From Spirochaeta sp. (lineage in GTDB: Bacteria > Spirochaetota > Spirochaetia > DSM-27196 > Alkalispirochaetaceae), in the NCBI GenBank assembly GCA_007117185.1, contig SKHA01000328.1, positions 1 to 7,039 of the forward strand: a stretch of 7,039 nt of DNA, in the 5' to 3' direction. Both the position numbers and the translations under genes were made by a program. The first letter of the stretch is position 1, and every line of letters begins with the position of its first letter. Shown piece after piece: positions 6,523-7,039 of this stretch. The notes beneath the pieces are model-generated. The model had not been told where the DNA came from. It saw only the letters and a program-made list of their open reading frames with translations, and searched no databases.

Positions 6523-7039
6523 ACGTGGTCGGCGTCGGCGGTGAAGACCACCCACTCGCACATGTTGGTCACCTGATCGGCAAAACGCTCCAGGAAGCGG
6601 TTCACCAGCACCAGCTCCATCCCCCGCTCCAGCGCATCCGGGTGAGCACGGATGATCGAGACGATCTGCCGGGAGAGCTGGGCGTGCAGCTCGTCCACCT
6701 GGTCGTCCCGGGCAGCAACCTCCCGGGCCTGATGGCCGTCGCGCTCCACGTAAGCGGTGAGAAAATCCTGGAGCATGGAAAGGTCCAGCTCCAGCATTCT
6801 GCGGATAAGAGGCATCGTCGGGGCGAAGGCGGGGTCGGTGATGACCCGGGCCTTTTTGGCGATGTGCCGGGCGTGGTCCCCGATACGCTCAAGAGCAGTG
6901 GTGATTTTGGCGGTGGTCAGCAGCTCCCGCAGGTCCGTGGCGTCAGGACGCTGCTGGATCACGATGCGCGCGGACAACTCGTCCATGGAGAGTTCCATCG
7001 CGTCGATGGCCTGATCCGCTGCGATGATCTCATCCGCCA
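6510..7039 (-). CDS. phoU: PhoU phosphate-signalling protein, N-terminus cut by window edge
   Basis: Cytoplasmic helical adaptor linking the Pst phosphate transporter to PhoR and repressing the Pho response when phosphate is ample. The last 175 residues are visible, of roughly 215-240 in the family; the frame is open to the right edge, so the true start is outside. An internal ATG at 6998 is not the start, because clear PhoU sequence (ADEIIAADQAIDAMELSMDE) continues upstream of it. Both three-helix repeats can be seen. The first has IQQRPDATDLRELLTTAK and then ALERIGDHARHIAKKA. The second has RDDQVDELHAQL and then LVNRFLERFADQVTNMCEWVVF, with the E-R-x-x-D pattern that binds metal in PhoU. 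It is the first visible gene of phoU-phoB-phoR; pst genes may lie further upstream, outside the window. Confidence 0.92.
   Translation of the reverse strand, partial: ADEIIAADQAIDAMELSMDELSARIVIQQRPDATDLRELLTTAKITTALERIGDHARHIAKKARVITDPAFAPTMPLIRRMLELDLSMLQDFLTAYVERDGHQAREVAARDDQVDELHAQLSRQIVSIIRAHPDALERGMELVLVNRFLERFADQVTNMCEWVVFTADADHVELN

Noticed and set aside
6511..6561. A longer PhoB beginning at 6561
   Set aside because: The extra 17 residues are arginine-rich, overlap the end of phoU, and precede the standard MRILVVDDE start, which has its own ribosome binding site.
4453..6576. A 707-codon open frame on the plus strand, antisense to phoR and phoB
   Set aside because: It mirrors two complete, motif-rich genes. 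Its translation is rich in His, Gln, Arg and Gly with no recognisable domain, as expected for the antisense frame of GC-rich coding sequence.

Overview
The window reads as part of a moderately GC-rich bacterial chromosome with tightly packed genes, short intergenic gaps and several overlapping start/stop codons. No gene carries a decisive taxonomic marker. A free-living bacterium with a Pho regulon and methionine biosynthesis by direct sulfhydrylation is certain enough; a spirochaete or proteobacterial host is only a guess. I see no mobile elements, tRNA, rRNA or CRISPR.

Layout. (1) 1-1235, minus strand: a DUF4395-family membrane protein, followed by an overlapping O-succinylhomoserine-sulfhydrylase-like enzyme (metZ) that runs off the left edge. 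(2) 1236-1371: a 136-bp divergent promoter region with an AT-rich dyad. (3) 1372-2664, plus strand: an NCS2-family purine permease. (4) 2684-2717: a hairpin terminator that works on both strands, between the convergent permease and mtnA. (5) 2743-4477, minus strand: mtnA (methylthioribose-1-phosphate isomerase) preceded by a class II aldolase. The aldolase resembles fuculose-phosphate aldolase rather than the MtnB dehydratase. (6) 4528-7039, minus strand: phoR, phoB and phoU, the last cut by the right edge. All five minus-strand genes from phoU to mtnA could be read as one transcript ending at the shared terminator.

How the genes may work together. The Pho genes form a standard phosphate-sensing module, except that PhoR has one membrane segment and no periplasmic domain. 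The aldolase-mtnA pair is best explained as the core of a 'DHAP shunt' that salvages 5'-deoxynucleosides. In that pathway 5-methylthioribose-1-P or 5-deoxyribose-1-P is isomerised and then split into dihydroxyacetone phosphate and an aldehyde. The purine permease (adenine is the other product of such salvage) and the sulfhydrylase (which might reassimilate sulfide or methanethiol) fit the same theme, but that link is inference from proximity.

The main points for a second look are the nature of the aldolase, its position behind phoR with a hairpin that may mask its ribosome binding site, and the coupling of a CxxC-bearing DUF4395 membrane protein to metZ.
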